64,000 nucleotides of DNA. Source: an uncultured bacterium (GTDB lineage: Bacteria > Planctomycetota > UBA1135 > GCA-002686595). The stretch spans positions 1-64,000 of the forward strand of contig CALCXM010000031.1 in the NCBI GenBank assembly GCA_937905825.1, written 5' to 3'. The notes below the pieces were generated by a model. That model saw nothing but the letters and a program-made list of their open reading frames with translations, was not told where the DNA came from and did not search any database. This document shows positions 1 to 10,302 of the stretch, one piece after another. The stretch's first letter is position 1. The number at the start of each line of letters is the position of its first letter. Position numbers and translations under genes: made by a program.

Positions 1-107
1 GGGCGGTTCGTGGGAGCCGAGCGAGGGATCGCCCCTTGTCGGCCGGGCCTCTAGCCCAGCGATCGACACCTACACACACCCGACAACACAGTTCATCACA
101 CATCGAC

Positions 108-686
108 ATGACCTCCCAGTTTCAGAATTCAACCTCCGTCAAGATCAACGGTCACGACATCGAGGCTCTCAACAACACCGTCGCAGCGATTCAGTCCGAG
201 CCGTCTCTGGCGAAGACGACCTTCCGCGCCAACGGGCGCTGGATCGACGACCGGCTTGTGCGCACTTCCATCGCTTCCTTCCGCGGGGGCGGAGTCGAAC
301 AAGAGCGCCCACAAGCCCATGAGCTGCAGACGGATCTTCCGCTTGCCCTGCTGGGGCAGGACCGCGGGCCGTCACCGCTCGAGCTGGCGCTCTCGGCTCT
401 GGCCTCGTGCGTGACGACGACACTGGCGTCCCATGCGGCAGCCCGTGGCTTCCAGCTCGACGCCCTCGACGTTCATGTGGAGGGAACCTTGGACCTCCAG
501 GGCTTCCTCGGCCTGGATGAGAATGTGCGCCCTGGCTATCGCAAGATCCAGGTCGATATCCACCTCGAGTCCGCTGCCACGGCCGAGGAGGAGGAAGAGT
601 TCATTCGCCTGGCGATCGCTTTCTCACCCCTCTGGGACCTGTTCCAAAATGGCGCGGATCTCGAAACCATGACGCACCTGTCCTGA
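108..686 (+). CDS. OsmC-like family protein
   Basis: A 192-residue OsmC/Ohr-fold protein. OsmC and Ohr proteins are thiol peroxidases that reduce organic hydroperoxides through two cysteines. The first helix signature is clear: SPLELALSALASC, with the peroxidatic-position Cys101 followed by TTTLASHAAARG. At the place of the second (resolving) cysteine, usually in a CPV motif, this protein reads FSPLWD, so Ser173 replaces it. The two-cysteine chemistry is therefore doubtful, and it may belong to an OsmC subfamily of unknown activity. I chose the ATG at 108 because the OsmC similarity begins after it; an in-frame GTG/ATG extension to 36 would add 24 low-complexity residues. It converges with the DUF1501 gene downstream. 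Family is clear, activity is not. Confidence 0.85.
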   Translation: MTSQFQNSTSVKINGHDIEALNNTVAAIQSEPSLAKTTFRANGRWIDDRLVRTSIASFRGGGVEQERPQAHELQTDLPLALLGQDRGPSPLELALSALASCVTTTLASHAAARGFQLDALDVHVEGTLDLQGFLGLDENVRPGYRKIQVDIHLESAATAEEEEEFIRLAIAFSPLWDLFQNGADLETMTHLS

Positions 687-757
687 GGTGCGGGCCACCC
701 GCTTGCCGTGGGGTCCCTGCGCAAGCCGAGAGCCCACGGTAGGTTCACTTGCCGTTT

Positions 758-802
758 GAGGGGCCGGCCTGAGGCCCAAGCGAGCAACGTTTGAGGCCCC
801 TC
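758..802. terminator. inverted repeat between convergent genes
   Basis: In the 234-bp gap between the convergent OsmC and DUF1501 genes, GAGGGGCC (758-765) pairs with GGCCCCTC (795-802). The 29-nt loop contains a second small repeat, GGCC-TGA-GGCC (766-776). There is no T tract, so a role in ending transcription from either side is only a guess from position. Confidence 0.25.
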
Positions 803-920
803 GTCCGAAGCCCGCACATTTCTGGGAACTTGTCGGAGCAGTGCTTGGTGCCGTGTCCCAAGGAACTGGAACAGGGGATCGACGAAGTGACTCAGCTGTG
901 GAGGACTCCCGGTGGTGTGC

Positions 921-2348
921 TCAGGCCAGGAGCGCCCGATGCACGCTGCCAGCCACATCCGTCAGGCGGAAGTCGCGGCCTTGGTGCGAGTAGGTCAAGC
1001 GTTCGTGGTCCAGGCCGAGTTGGTGCAGCAGGGTGGCGTGCAAGTCGTTTACGGAGACCGGGTTCGCTTCGATGAAGTAACCGAGTTCATCGGTGGCGCC
1101 GTAGGTCAGTCCGGGCTTGAGACCGCCGCCCGCCATCCAGATGGTGAAGGCGTGGGGGTGATGGTCGCGGCCAAAGAACTTCGAGCCGTTGCGCTCTTCG
1201 TTCATCGGAGTGCGTCCGAACTCTCCGCCCCAAACAACGAGGGTTTCGTCGAGTAGCCCGCGCTGTTCCAGGTCCGCCACCAAGGCTGCGCTGGCACGGT
1301 CGGTCTGCTCGCAACGCAGGGGCAGGGAAGTCATGATGTCGTCCCCGGGGCCGGTGCCGTGGCTATCCCAACCCCAGTGGAACAACTGCACAAAGCGTGA
1401 TCCCCGTTCGATCAAGCGCCTGGCCATCAGCGCGTTGGTGGCAAAAGAGGCTTGGCCCGGGGTGACCCCGTACATGTCCAAGGTTGCTTGCGATTCAGAG
1501 CCGAGGTCGGCCAGGGCCGGCACGCTGGTTTGCATGCGTTCGGACAATTCGTACTGGGCGATGCGCGTCTCGATTTCCGGATCGCCGGAGTCGGACAGGT
1601 GCTCGCGGTTGAGCTGCGCGAGGGCGTCGAGGCTGCGGCGTCGGGTACGAGCATCCATACCTTCAGGATTCGAGAGGAACAACACCGGGTCCCCTTGGGA
1701 ACGGAAGCGAACGCCTTGGTGAACGCTGGGCAAGAAACCGCTGCCCCAGCAGGAAGCGCCTCCACTGGGCAAATAGCTGCCGGAATTGAGCACCACGAAG
1801 GCGGGCAAGTCGCGGCTCTCGCTGCCCAGGGCGTAGGACAGCCAAGAGCCGAAGCTGGGCCTTCCAATCGTGGCGCTTCCTGTGTTCAAGAAGATTTGCG
1901 CGGGCCCGTGATTGAACTGTTCTGTGTGCATTGAGCGCACGATGGTCAGCTTGTCGGCGATGCCCGCAAGGTGCGGCAACAGCTCGGAGATGTTCGCTCC
2001 GGACTCTCCATGTTGCTTGAACTTGTAAGGGGAGGCCAGCACCTTCGGCACGCCTTTGATGAAGGCGAAGCGTTCGTTCTCGATGAAGCGCGTGGGGATC
2101 TCTTTTCCGTCGAGCTTGGCCAAGGCTGGCTTCTCGTCGAAGAGGTCGAGCTGGGAGGGAGAGCCTGCCATGTGCAGGTAGATGACGCGCTTGGCTTTGG
2201 CAGCGAAGTGCGGGCCGCGCGCGGCGGCTTGCTGTCCGGCGCTCGCAGGGACTCCTAGAAGTTGACCCATGGCCGCAACTCCCAGGCCAGAGCCGGCGTG
2301 CTTCAGGAAGTGTCGGCGTGAGCTGCCGCGCTTGTTGGGGTCTTGCAT
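921..2348 (-). CDS. DUF1501 domain-containing exported protein
   Basis: A 475-residue DUF1501 protein, a sulfatase/alkaline-phosphatase-fold family very abundant in planctomycetes and usually encoded beside a PSD1/cytochrome-c-domain gene, as here. The N-terminus has a twin-arginine export signal (SRRHFLK at residues 10-16, then a hydrophobic stretch ending around ASAGQQ). Family landmarks are [17 protein letters not shown] near residue 55, the [11 protein letters not shown] segment, FHWGWDSHG, and [11 protein letters not shown] before a DHHPH motif that is likely metal binding. The ATG at 2348 lies 2 bp after the stop of the upstream PSD1 gene, so the two are almost certainly co-transcribed. 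The pair is thought to act in the periplasm; substrate and reaction are not established. Confidence 0.93.
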   Translation of the reverse strand: MQDPNKRGSSRRHFLKHAGSGLGVAAMGQLLGVPASAGQQAAARGPHFAAKAKRVIYLHMAGSPSQLDLFDEKPALAKLDGKEIPTRFIENERFAFIKGVPKVLASPYKFKQHGESGANISELLPHLAGIADKLTIVRSMHTEQFNHGPAQIFLNTGSATIGRPSFGSWLSYALGSESRDLPAFVVLNSGSYLPSGGASCWGSGFLPSVHQGVRFRSQGDPVLFLSNPEGMDARTRRRSLDALAQLNREHLSDSGDPEIETRIAQYELSERMQTSVPALADLGSESQATLDMYGVTPGQASFATNALMARRLIERGSRFVQLFHWGWDSHGTGPGDDIMTSLPLRCEQTDRASAALVADLEQRGLLDETLVVWGGEFGRTPMNEERNGSKFFGRDHHPHAFTIWMAGGGLKPGLTYGATDELGYFIEANPVSVNDLHATLLHQLGLDHERLTYSHQGRDFRLTDVAGSVHRALLA

Positions 2349-2350
2349 CG

Positions 2351-5300
2351 CTAGGAGCGGGTGATGGTTTCGTCGAGGTTCAAGAGAACGTTGCAGACAA
2401 CCGTCCAGGCCGCCAGTTCGCTGGGGTCCAATCCTTCCGTTCCCAAAGCGGCCGGGGAATGGATCAACTGGCGCGCGGCGTCGGGGTCCATTGCATAGTG
2501 CTCGCGCTCCGCAACGAGCAGTTGCAACAAGACACGCTGCTCTTCCGCATTCGGAGAACGTCCCGTGCAACGTCGGAAAGCCAGAGTCATGCGCTCTTCG
2601 TCCCTTGCTGCGGGAGCGCGCAGACTACGCCCCGCGAGGGCCACGGCGGCTTCGATGAAGGCCGGGTCGTTCAAGAGCGCCAAGGCCTGCAAGGGCGTGT
2701 TGGATGGGCTGCGCCGCAAGCAAGCCAACTCGCGGCTGGTGGCGTCGAAGGCCATAAACGTCGGGTAGGGAGCGGTTCGTCGCCAAAAAGTGTAGAGCCC
2801 GCGGCGAAAGCGATTCTCATCGGTTGCGGTCATCCAGCTGTCCGCGTTGTAGGTGATCTGCCAAACGCCTTCTGGTTGGGGCGGGAAGACGCTCGGTCCG
2901 CCGATGTTGGGGTTGAGCAAACCGCTGGCACTCAAGGCGATGTCGCGCACCATCTCCGCTTCAACTCGATAGCGCGCCCCGCGCGCCAGGAGCCTGTTCT
3001 GTGGATCCCGCTTGCGCAGTTCCTCGGAGAGCTTGGACGCTTGACGGTACGTGGCGGAGAGCACCATGCGGCGCAAGATGCGTTTGGTGGACCAGTCGTC
3101 CGTTTGGAATTGAAGCGCCAACCAATCGAGCAGCGCCGGATGACTAGGGAGTTCACCTTGGGTTCCAAAGTCCTCCGTGGTGCCGACGAGCCCGCGACCG
3201 AAGACTTGATCCCAAAGACGATTGACCGTCACGCGGGCGGTCAGCGGATTGTGCGGGGAGGTCAGCCAGCGGGCGAGACCCAAGCGATTGGGGGGCGAGT
3301 CGGCGTCGGGTTGAGGCAAGACCCCGGGCACTCCCGGCGTCACCGCTTTACCGGGAGAGAGGAACGAACCGCGTTCCAAGATGTGCGTCGTGCGCGGAGT
3401 CTCAAGCTCGCGCATGACCAAAGTGGTCGGCAGGGGATCGCGTGCTTCCAGCTCGCGCTTTCGATCGCGGGGTTCCTTCAAGAGCGGAGTGTTGCGCAGG
3501 AACCACTCGCGCAGGACCCCGTCGTGCTCACCACCGAGCAGCGGAGCCTCGCGCAGCAGTTGCACAATCCGTCCATCGAAAGGCGGGCTGCCGTCCCCCG
3601 ACTCACTGGAAACGCTGAATCGAAGATGGCCAAGCATGTGTGCACCCCCGTAGTTCTGATCGAGGCGCAGACGCACACGGCGACCTTCCACCAACTCCAA
3701 GGGCGCTTCCAACTCGATCACCAATTGGTGGGGCTGGCCGACGCCACTACCGATGGCCCAACCCGTTCCCGGCCTTCCGTCGATGGTCGCTTGCGCAGGC
3801 CAAGTGGGAGTGCCCGGTTGGGAATAGTCTGCGGAAGCGCGCGCGAGGGAGATGGGGACTTCCTCGGCTCCCGCTTGCAACGGCAGCAAGTCCAGATGCA
3901 CTTCGCTGAGCACAAAGTTTTGATGGGTGCTGCGCGCACTGCCGCCCTCGGGCAGGGTTGGGTGAGTCAGGGCTTCCAAACGCAAACGCTGCAGTGCTGG
4001 ACCGGCGGGCAACTCAAAGCTGAACTCGTAGGTCCCCATGGATGGATTGCCGCCCAAGGATAGAATCGTGCCTTCGTTCAGCAAGGCCAAGGTCGAGCCT
4101 TCATTCGAGGTGTAGGTGCTTGGAACGATCTGTTTCCAATCGGCTTCGCGTTCCGACGCTTCCGCCAGCGCCTGCACCAGCTTGGTTTCCATGGAGGCCT
4201 CCCAAGCGCTGAGCTCCAAATCCAACTGGGCGAGTTCTGCCACAGCGAGCTCTTCGCGCTTCTGCATCTGCGACGTCGGCGCGAGCAGGCGCGGACCATC
4301 TCCGGGCCCCACGTCCTCCGAGGAGTTGAAGTAGGCGAAGAGTCGGTAGTAGTCCCGATGACTGAAGGGATCGTACTTGTGCGTGTGGCACTGGGCACAG
4401 GCGAGGGTGCTCCCCAGCCAAACGGAACCGGTGGTGTTGGCGCGGTCCATGACCGCGGCCACGCGCGACTCTTCCGGATCCACGCCGCCTTCCGCGTTGA
4501 TCATCGTGTTGCGATGAAAGCCCGTGGCGATCTGCTGCTCCAAGGTCGCGTTTGGCAGGAGGTCGCCTGCGATCTGTTCCAGGGTGAACTGCTCGAAGCC
4601 CATGTCGGCGTTGTAGGCGTCGATGACCCAATCGCGGTAGCGCCAGATGCTGCGGCGTTCGTCCTTCTCGTAGCCGTTGGTGTCCGCGTAGCGCGCGAGG
4701 TCGAGCCAAGCACGCGCTTGCCGTTCACCGTAGTGCGGCGAGGCCAGCAGGCGGTCGACCAAGTCCTCGTAGGCCTGCTCGGAATCGTCGGCCAGGAAAC
4801 GCTCGATCTGTTGCGGCGTGGGCGGCAGGCCGGTGAGGTCCAAGCACAAACGGCGTAGGAGCGTCTCGCGCTCGGCCTCAGGACTGGGTTCGAGCCCTTC
4901 CGCTTCCAAGCGCTGCAAGACAAACCGATCGATCTCGTTGCGCACCCAGTCCATCTGGCCCGGTGTCGGCAAGGGGCTTGGCTGAGGCGCTCGGTAGGCC
5001 CAGTGATCGGTGAAGAGTCCCTGCTCCTTGGACGTGGGATCGGGCCAGCTAGCTCCCGCTTGAATCCATTGGCGAATGAGTTCGATCTGGTCGCTGTCGA
5101 GGGCCGCAGCGCGTGGGGGCATGCGTTCGTCTTCGTCCTCGGCTGCGATCACTTGCAGCAAGCGCGAGCCGCTGCTGTCGCCGGGCAGGATCACCGGCTC
5201 CGCGCCAAAGTCGGCCCCCAGCAGCGCAGCTTTTTTGGTGTCCAGTCGCAGGCCAGCCTTTTGTTTTTTCTCCCCGTGACACTTCCAACAGTGCTGTTCG

Positions 5301-5485
5301 AGGATAGGCTCGATCTGGCGTTTGAAGTCGACCTGAGGGGTGTCTGCCTGAAGCGCGGTCGCCGGGGCTCCGGTCGCCGCAAACAGTGGCTGCGTCCCAA
5401 GGCAGAGCAGCAGGGTCGCGATGGGAGCCCAGGGGCTTCCCGCAGGGAGTGGGCGAACGGCCGGGGGGGTGAGGCTGGGAATCAT
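2351..5485 (-). CDS. PSD1 and planctomycete cytochrome C domain protein
   Basis: A 1044-residue exported protein with the standard planctomycete layout. After a signal segment comes a planctomycete cytochrome-c domain (PSCyt1) with the haem motif CWKCH at residues 66-70. A DUF1549 (PSCyt2) domain follows at about 178-390, ending with a second CxxCH motif (CAQCH, 363-367). A middle region at about 450-700 resembles a beta-sandwich sugar-binding module, and the C-terminal DUF1553 (PSD1) domain is at about 735-1000. Such proteins are paired with DUF1501 proteins, the next gene 2 bp downstream. Two covalent haems would need periplasmic cytochrome c maturation. It starts 81 bp after rbfA ends, on the same strand. 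Its role in polysaccharide or sulfated-substrate metabolism is suspected but unproven. Confidence 0.93.
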   Translation of the reverse strand: MIPSLTPPAVRPLPAGSPWAPIATLLLCLGTQPLFAATGAPATALQADTPQVDFKRQIEPILEQHCWKCHGEKKQKAGLRLDTKKAALLGADFGAEPVILPGDSSGSRLLQVIAAEDEDERMPPRAAALDSDQIELIRQWIQAGASWPDPTSKEQGLFTDHWAYRAPQPSPLPTPGQMDWVRNEIDRFVLQRLEAEGLEPSPEAERETLLRRLCLDLTGLPPTPQQIERFLADDSEQAYEDLVDRLLASPHYGERQARAWLDLARYADTNGYEKDERRSIWRYRDWVIDAYNADMGFEQFTLEQIAGDLLPNATLEQQIATGFHRNTMINAEGGVDPEESRVAAVMDRANTTGSVWLGSTLACAQCHTHKYDPFSHRDYYRLFAYFNSSEDVGPGDGPRLLAPTSQMQKREELAVAELAQLDLELSAWEASMETKLVQALAEASEREADWKQIVPSTYTSNEGSTLALLNEGTILSLGGNPSMGTYEFSFELPAGPALQRLRLEALTHPTLPEGGSARSTHQNFVLSEVHLDLLPLQAGAEEVPISLARASADYSQPGTPTWPAQATIDGRPGTGWAIGSGVGQPHQLVIELEAPLELVEGRRVRLRLDQNYGGAHMLGHLRFSVSSESGDGSPPFDGRIVQLLREAPLLGGEHDGVLREWFLRNTPLLKEPRDRKRELEARDPLPTTLVMRELETPRTTHILERGSFLSPGKAVTPGVPGVLPQPDADSPPNRLGLARWLTSPHNPLTARVTVNRLWDQVFGRGLVGTTEDFGTQGELPSHPALLDWLALQFQTDDWSTKRILRRMVLSATYRQASKLSEELRKRDPQNRLLARGARYRVEAEMVRDIALSASGLLNPNIGGPSVFPPQPEGVWQITYNADSWMTATDENRFRRGLYTFWRRTAPYPTFMAFDATSRELACLRRSPSNTPLQALALLNDPAFIEAAVALAGRSLRAPAARDEERMTLAFRRCTGRSPNAEEQRVLLQLLVAEREHYAMDPDAARQLIHSPAALGTEGLDPSELAAWTVVCNVLLNLDETITRS

Positions 5486-5566
5486 AGAGATTCCCAGTAT
5501 AGGAGACCGCCACCAAATCGGTAGCGAACGCTTTCGCGCGCGGACCGCTATCTGTGGCGCTGGCTG

Positions 5567-6016
5567 CTAGCGGCCTTCGGGCTCGCTGGTCTCGTCCTCA
5601 GTGTCCACGCCGGCTGGCTCGTCAGCGCCTTCCGGCTGGTCTTCCGGCCGGATGCTTTCATCGCGCTCACGGGCGCTGCGGATGAGCTGATCCAGTTCGG
5701 CGGACTTGGCGATGGAATCGTCGTACTGCCAGGAGAGGCGCGGCATGCTGCGCAGCTCGAGCACCCGTGCTACCTGGCGTTGAATGTATCCGGCGGCTCC
5801 TTCAAGCATCTTGGTGCTCTTGGTGCGGTCGGCAGAGTCCCCGAGGCACGACCAGAAGATGGTGCCGCTCTTGAGGTCTTCCTTCATGTCCACCTTGGTG
5901 ATGGTCACGAAGGTGGAACGGGGGTCCTTGATCTCGAACTGCAGGCAATAGGCAGCGCGCTCTTGGACACGGGCGGCGATTTTCGCCAGGGTTCGCGGAT
6001 TGGCCATGGGGAGCAT
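5567..6016 (-). CDS. rbfA: ribosome-binding factor A
   Basis: RbfA is a single-KH-domain factor that binds the 30S subunit during late 16S rRNA maturation. The 149-residue product has the expected elements: an N-terminal helix with RVQERAAYCLQFEIKDPR, then VTITKVDMKEDLKSGTIFWS, and the final RSMPRLSWQYDDSI strand. An acidic tail rich in Glu and Asp (about residues 118-149) extends beyond the usual length of about 120. It follows infB after a 70-bp gap, the conserved infB-rbfA order. The ATG at 6016 is preceded by GGCGAG about 6 nt upstream; an alternative ATG at 6007 (MANPRTL) is also possible. Confidence 0.93.
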   Translation of the reverse strand: MLPMANPRTLAKIAARVQERAAYCLQFEIKDPRSTFVTITKVDMKEDLKSGTIFWSCLGDSADRTKSTKMLEGAAGYIQRQVARVLELRSMPRLSWQYDDSIAKSAELDQLIRSARERDESIRPEDQPEGADEPAGVDTEDETSEPEGR

Positions 6017-6086
6017 TTAGCTCGCCGGGCGCGCGATGGTGCCGCGCGCCCAGTGAGCAAAGGATCGCATTCTGCGACTTAGGTTC

Positions 6087-9014
6087 CTAGTTTGCCGCTT
6101 GCGGCGGGGAGTCCAGCGTACGCTTGGTTTTGGTGACCTTGAAGGACTCCAGGACGTCGCCCTCGCGGATGTCGTTGTAGTTGCGCACCACAAGACCACA
6201 CTCGAATCCCTCGCGGACTTCCTTGGCGTCTTCCGACTCGCGCTTGAGGGAGGCCAGGGCACCCGTGAAGATCACCTGGTCGTCGCGCATCAGGCGCACG
6301 CGGTTGTCCCGGTGGATCGTTCCGTCCAGGACGTAGGAGCCAGCGATGTTTCCGATCTTCGAAGAGCGGAACAGACGGCGAATCTCCACGTGTCCGGTGA
6401 CTTCCTCGCCGACCTCGGGGGCCAAGCGGCCTTCCATGAGGGCGTGGATGTCGTCGACGACCGAGTACAGCACGTTGTAGTTGCGAATGTCGACGCCCGA
6501 ACGCTCCGCCGCTTGTCGGGCCTTGGAACCGGTCGCCACGTTGAAGGCCACGATCAGCGCGTTGGAGGTGGAGGCCAAGAGAACGTCGTTCTCGGTGACC
6601 GCGCCCACGCCCGCTTGCAGCACGCGTGCCTCGACTTCGTCGTGGATGTGCTCGGTGATCGAAGACTTCAGCACCTCGACGGTGCCTTGCACGTCGCCAC
6701 GGATGATGACGTTGACCTGGTCCACGGTGGGGCCGGCAACTTGCTGGAGAAGGGAAACGTTGTCGAGCTTGCGACGCTCGGCCATGGAGGAGGCCCGAGT
6801 TTTGCGCGCGCGCTCTTCGGCGACCTTCTTGGCCTCGTCGAGTTTGGTGACCACGTGGAAGGGCTCACCGATACCCGGCAGTGCCGAGAGGCCGGAGACT
6901 TCCACCGGAACCGACGGACCCGCCTTCTCGATGATGTTGCCGAAGTCGTCGTGCATGGAACGCACCCTGCCGTACCCCTCGCCGGCCAGGATGACGTTGC
7001 CCCGTTCGAGGGAGCCGTCCTGGACGAGCAGGTGGGCGACGATGCCTTTGCCTTGTTGGATTTCTGCTTCGAGCACCACGCCAGAGGCGGGGCCTTCCGG
7101 GTGGCAGTCGAGCTCGAGCATGTCACTCTCGAGGAAGATGCGCTCGAGCAGGTCCTGAATGCCTTCGCCGGTGATGCCACTGACGGGCATCACAGCGGTC
7201 TCGCCACCCCATTCCTCGGGGATCACGCCGATGGCGGAGAGTTGCTCGAGGGTTTTCTGGGTGTTGGCTTCGGCCCGGTCGATCTTGTTCATCGCGATCA
7301 CGAAGGGCACGTTCGCTGCCTTGGCGTGGGCCAAAGCTTCCTCGGTTTGAGGCTGAACGCCCGCGTCGGCGGCGACCACCAGGACAACCACGTCCACGGC
7401 TTTCGCACCGCGCACTCGCATGCCGGTGAAGGCAGCGTGACCGGGGGTGTCGATGATCGTGACGTGGTGACCCAAGTCCGTCGTCACCCGGTAGGCACCG
7501 ATGTGCTGGGTGATGCCCCCGTGTTCGCCTTCGGCGACCTGGGAACTGCGGATGTGGTCGATCAGGGTCGTCTTGCCGTGGTCCACGTGACCGAGGAAGG
7601 CCACCGTGGGGTTGCGCTTGGTGAGGTCGGCCCCGTCGACGGCGGCACGTTGGGCCCGCAGGCCTTCGATCAGGACCTCTTCGGCCTCCACTTGCTGGAT
7701 CAGCTCGATGGTCACCTCGAACTCGTCAGCGAGCAAGTGGGCCGTGTCGTCGTCCAGCAGCGTGGTGATGTTGACCGCGCCGAAACCCAGTTGGTTGAAG
7801 GCTGTCTTGAGCAATTGGTTGCCCTTGATCGACATGGCCTCGGCCAGTTTCTTGACCGTGACGGGCTTCTCAATTTGGATCGTCTGACCTTGGAAGGGGG
7901 AGCCGTCCACGAGCGGACGTCCGCGACCACGATCTCCGCGTCCACGACCGCCTTGGCCGCCACGTTGGTGACGCTTGTAGCGACCGGCTTCCCGTTCGCG
8001 CAGCTGGGCTGCGGTGAGTTGACCGCGGGAGCCGCGATCGCCGCGCAACATGTTGTTGCGGGTGTCGTGGCGCAGGGTCGGTCGCACGTCGGGCAGCACG
8101 TCGTCGCGCGAGCGCAGGCGGCGGGACTCGCTCTTCTTCGGAGCGGCTTGGATCTTGGAGAGGTCGATGAAACCGACCACTTTTCCAGCGGGACCACCGG
8201 CTGCTTTCTTCTTCTTGGCGTCGGCTGCCCCGGGGGCTGCCTTTGCTTTTGCGGCGGGCGCTTCGGGAGCGGCTGCTTCGGTTGCTGCCGGGGCACTGGC
8301 CGCGGGGGCCGGGGCCGCCTCTGGAATCAGCTCGGTGACGGGCTCCTCTTGCGCAGCGGGCGCGGCCTTCGCCGGCTCACTGGCGACGGCTGCGGTCGGC
8401 TCGGGCGCTTTGGTGGGGGCGGCCTCCTTCACTTCGGGCTCCGGGGCCGCGGCCTTGCCCGGGGCGGGATCCGCAGTGGGTGCTTCGGCGGCGGGGGCCT
8501 TGGCGGCAGGTGCGGGGGCCGCAGGCTGGGTCTCGGCGGCGGGCGCCTCGACGGGAGCTTTAGCCACGGGGGCTGCTTGCGGGGCGCTGGTCGCAGGCTG
8601 CTCGACCACGGCGGGCTCGGGCGTAGCCGCGGGTTTGGGGGCGGCGGGCGCCTCCACGGGAACCTTGGCGACCGGAGCCACCACGGGCTCGGCAGTGGGG
8701 GGCTTCACAGGCTCCTGGGCCGTGGAGACCGCCGGAGCCGCTTCAACCGTGGGTTCCTCGTCTGCACCCTTCTTCTTTTTCTTACGACGGATGACGCCGG
8801 CGCCGAGATCGCTCTCGCTGCCTGCTCCGTCGGCACCGCTGGCGGTGTATCCGTGTGCTTCGAGGACTCCTTGCACAGAGAGCTCTTCAAACTCGTCCAA
8901 GGCCGTCATATGGCTCTTGACGTGGGTGAAACCAAGGTCACGTAGCTTGCCGGCAAGTTCTTTGCCGGACATGCCGTATTCCTTGGCCATTTCGTGAATG
9001 CGCTTCTTGCTCAA
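6087..9014 (-). CDS. infB: translation initiation factor IF-2
   Basis: IF-2 is the GTPase that places initiator tRNA on the 30S subunit and drives subunit joining. The 975-residue product has an N-terminal IF2_N domain (1-50, [17 protein letters not shown]), a long Ala/Pro/Glu linker (about 85-275), an Arg/Gly-rich basic patch (about 345-368) and a second IF2_N segment (about 375-430). The G domain carries GHVDHGKTT (about 474), DTPGHAAF (about 520) and NKID (about 575), followed by domains II-IV. Length is typical of long IF-2 forms. The start is TTG at 9014, chosen because the IF2_N match begins at once; there is no good Shine-Dalgarno at normal spacing. It follows nusA after a hairpin-rich 142-bp spacer. 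Confidence 0.97.
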   Translation of the reverse strand: MSKKRIHEMAKEYGMSGKELAGKLRDLGFTHVKSHMTALDEFEELSVQGVLEAHGYTASGADGAGSESDLGAGVIRRKKKKKGADEEPTVEAAPAVSTAQEPVKPPTAEPVVAPVAKVPVEAPAAPKPAATPEPAVVEQPATSAPQAAPVAKAPVEAPAAETQPAAPAPAAKAPAAEAPTADPAPGKAAAPEPEVKEAAPTKAPEPTAAVASEPAKAAPAAQEEPVTELIPEAAPAPAASAPAATEAAAPEAPAAKAKAAPGAADAKKKKAAGGPAGKVVGFIDLSKIQAAPKKSESRRLRSRDDVLPDVRPTLRHDTRNNMLRGDRGSRGQLTAAQLREREAGRYKRHQRGGQGGRGRGDRGRGRPLVDGSPFQGQTIQIEKPVTVKKLAEAMSIKGNQLLKTAFNQLGFGAVNITTLLDDDTAHLLADEFEVTIELIQQVEAEEVLIEGLRAQRAAVDGADLTKRNPTVAFLGHVDHGKTTLIDHIRSSQVAEGEHGGITQHIGAYRVTTDLGHHVTIIDTPGHAAFTGMRVRGAKAVDVVVLVVAADAGVQPQTEEALAHAKAANVPFVIAMNKIDRAEANTQKTLEQLSAIGVIPEEWGGETAVMPVSGITGEGIQDLLERIFLESDMLELDCHPEGPASGVVLEAEIQQGKGIVAHLLVQDGSLERGNVILAGEGYGRVRSMHDDFGNIIEKAGPSVPVEVSGLSALPGIGEPFHVVTKLDEAKKVAEERARKTRASSMAERRKLDNVSLLQQVAGPTVDQVNVIIRGDVQGTVEVLKSSITEHIHDEVEARVLQAGVGAVTENDVLLASTSNALIVAFNVATGSKARQAAERSGVDIRNYNVLYSVVDDIHALMEGRLAPEVGEEVTGHVEIRRLFRSSKIGNIAGSYVLDGTIHRDNRVRLMRDDQVIFTGALASLKRESEDAKEVREGFECGLVVRNYNDIREGDVLESFKVTKTKRTLDSPPQAAN

Positions 9015-9156
9015 CGTGCTTATCGTCTGATTCCTCTAGTAGAGAGGAACGCATACTTGGTCTTTGCCAAGAGCGTTCGCCTCGCGGTGTTTGTTTTGAT
9101 TCTGCGCCGTGGAGCGCCCTTGTCTGACTCGCTGTGGGCAGCGAGTCTGGGTTCGA
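9015..9156 (-). promoter_or_regulatory. hairpin-rich spacer between nusA and infB
   Basis: This 142-bp spacer holds three inverted repeats. In transcription order they are a perfect 9-bp stem with a 4-nt loop (GACTCGCTG/CAGCGAGTC, 9126-9147), a 5-bp stem CTTGG/CCAAG (9056-9071), and a 7-bp stem TTCCTCT/AGAGGAA with a 5-nt loop (9031-9049). The last one holds the nearest purine-rich GAGGAA and ends 16 nt before the TTG start of infB. None is followed by a T tract, so simple termination is unlikely. RNA processing, attenuation or translational control of infB are possible. Confidence 0.5.
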
Positions 9157-10302
9157 TCAGCCTTGGCCTGGAGCCTCGGCACTGGTGGCGGGAGCTTCTG
9201 TGCTCTCCTCGGCCACCTCTGTTTTCTCCGGGTCGGTGTCGGTGGATTCGGCTGTTGCTTCCTCTGCGACCGCCACGAGTTCGCTCTCGACCTGTTCGGC
9301 TTTTGCTTGCATGTCCTCTTCTGGCTGGAAGACACCGCCGAGGGTTTGAGCTTCGAATTGCTCGCGTGTTTGAATGTCGATTTCCCAGCCACAGAGCTTG
9401 CTGGCAAGTCGAACGTTCTGTCCCTTCTTGCCAATCGCCAGGGACTGCTGATCTTCGTCGACGATCACGACCGCCTTGCGATTCTCAACGTCGGGGAAGA
9501 TGTTGTCGATGTGGATCGCGGCGGGCTTGAGACCGTTCATGATCAATGTTTCGAGGGAATCGCTCCAGCGGATGATGTCGATCCGTTCGCCGCGCAACTC
9601 GTCGATAACGGCTTTAATCCGTGAACCGCGCACACCGACGCAAGCGCCGATGCAGTCGATTCTCGGATCTGCGGACTGCACAGCCATCTTGGTACGGTAA
9701 CCGGGCTCGCGCACCACGCGCTTGATCTCGATGATTTCATCGGCGATCTCCGGCACTTCGAGGTCGAACAAACGACGGACGAGGTCGGGGTGCGTGCGGC
9801 TGACGAACAGCTTGATGCGCGATCCGTCTTTGCGGACCTCGACCAACAAGCCTCGGATGCGGTCGCCAGGGGAGTAGGTCTCGCCCCGAACGCGATCTTC
9901 CTTGCCGAGCAGGGCTTCCACCCGACCGAGGTTGATCACCACGAAGTCGCCTTCGAAGCGTTGCACGACTCCGTTGAGGATTTGCCCGACGCGACTTTCA
10001 TACTCTTCGTACAGAACGTCGCGCTCAGCTTCACGAACCTTCTGACTGAAGCCCTGCTTGACCGCTTGGGCGACAATGCGTCCCAACACAGCCAAGTCGA
10101 ACTCGTACTCTTCCTCATCGTCCTCCATTGTCACCTCACCGGTCTCCCGATTGATGGTGACGACCAAATCTTCCCCGACCCCCAGGCGCTTGCGAATGCC
10201 TGTGGCCAAAGCTTCTTCTAGCCCACGGAAGATGACTTCCGTCGGAATGTCCTTGTCCCGGTGGATGGTGTCGATCATCCGGAGCAGGCTGCTAGTGTCC
10301 AT
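9157..10302 (-). CDS. nusA: transcription termination/antitermination factor NusA
   Basis: NusA binds RNA polymerase and modulates pausing, termination and antitermination. The 381-residue product has the N-terminal RNAP-binding domain (about 1-125), an S1 domain (about 130-200, GVVQRFEGDFVVINLG), KH1 (about 205-275, GACVGVRGSRIKAV) and KH2 (about 280-345, IGKKGQNVRLAS). A Glu/Ala/Thr-rich acidic tail stands in place of the E. coli acidic repeats. I placed the start at the ATG at 10302 (MDTSSLLRMIDTI); a GTG at 10332 would add ten residues that do not fit the family. No clear Shine-Dalgarno precedes it. It is first in nusA-infB-rbfA; rimP, normally just upstream, is not here. Confidence 0.96.
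   Translation of the reverse strand: MDTSSLLRMIDTIHRDKDIPTEVIFRGLEEALATGIRKRLGVGEDLVVTINRETGEVTMEDDEEEYEFDLAVLGRIVAQAVKQGFSQKVREAERDVLYEEYESRVGQILNGVVQRFEGDFVVINLGRVEALLGKEDRVRGETYSPGDRIRGLLVEVRKDGSRIKLFVSRTHPDLVRRLFDLEVPEIADEIIEIKRVVREPGYRTKMAVQSADPRIDCIGACVGVRGSRIKAVIDELRGERIDIIRWSDSLETLIMNGLKPAAIHIDNIFPDVENRKAVVIVDEDQQSLAIGKKGQNVRLASKLCGWEIDIQTREQFEAQTLGGVFQPEEDMQAKAEQVESELVAVAEEATAESTDTDPEKTEVAEESTEAPATSAEAPGQG

Noticed and set aside
2318..4063. A 581-codon plus-strand open frame opposite the PSD1 gene
   Set aside because: No family resemblance, and the minus strand codes for a clear PSD1 protein.
6099..8945. A 948-codon open frame on the plus strand opposite infB
   Set aside because: It is antisense to a certain infB gene; the His/Gly/Leu/Val-rich translation is typical of mirror frames in GC-rich genes.
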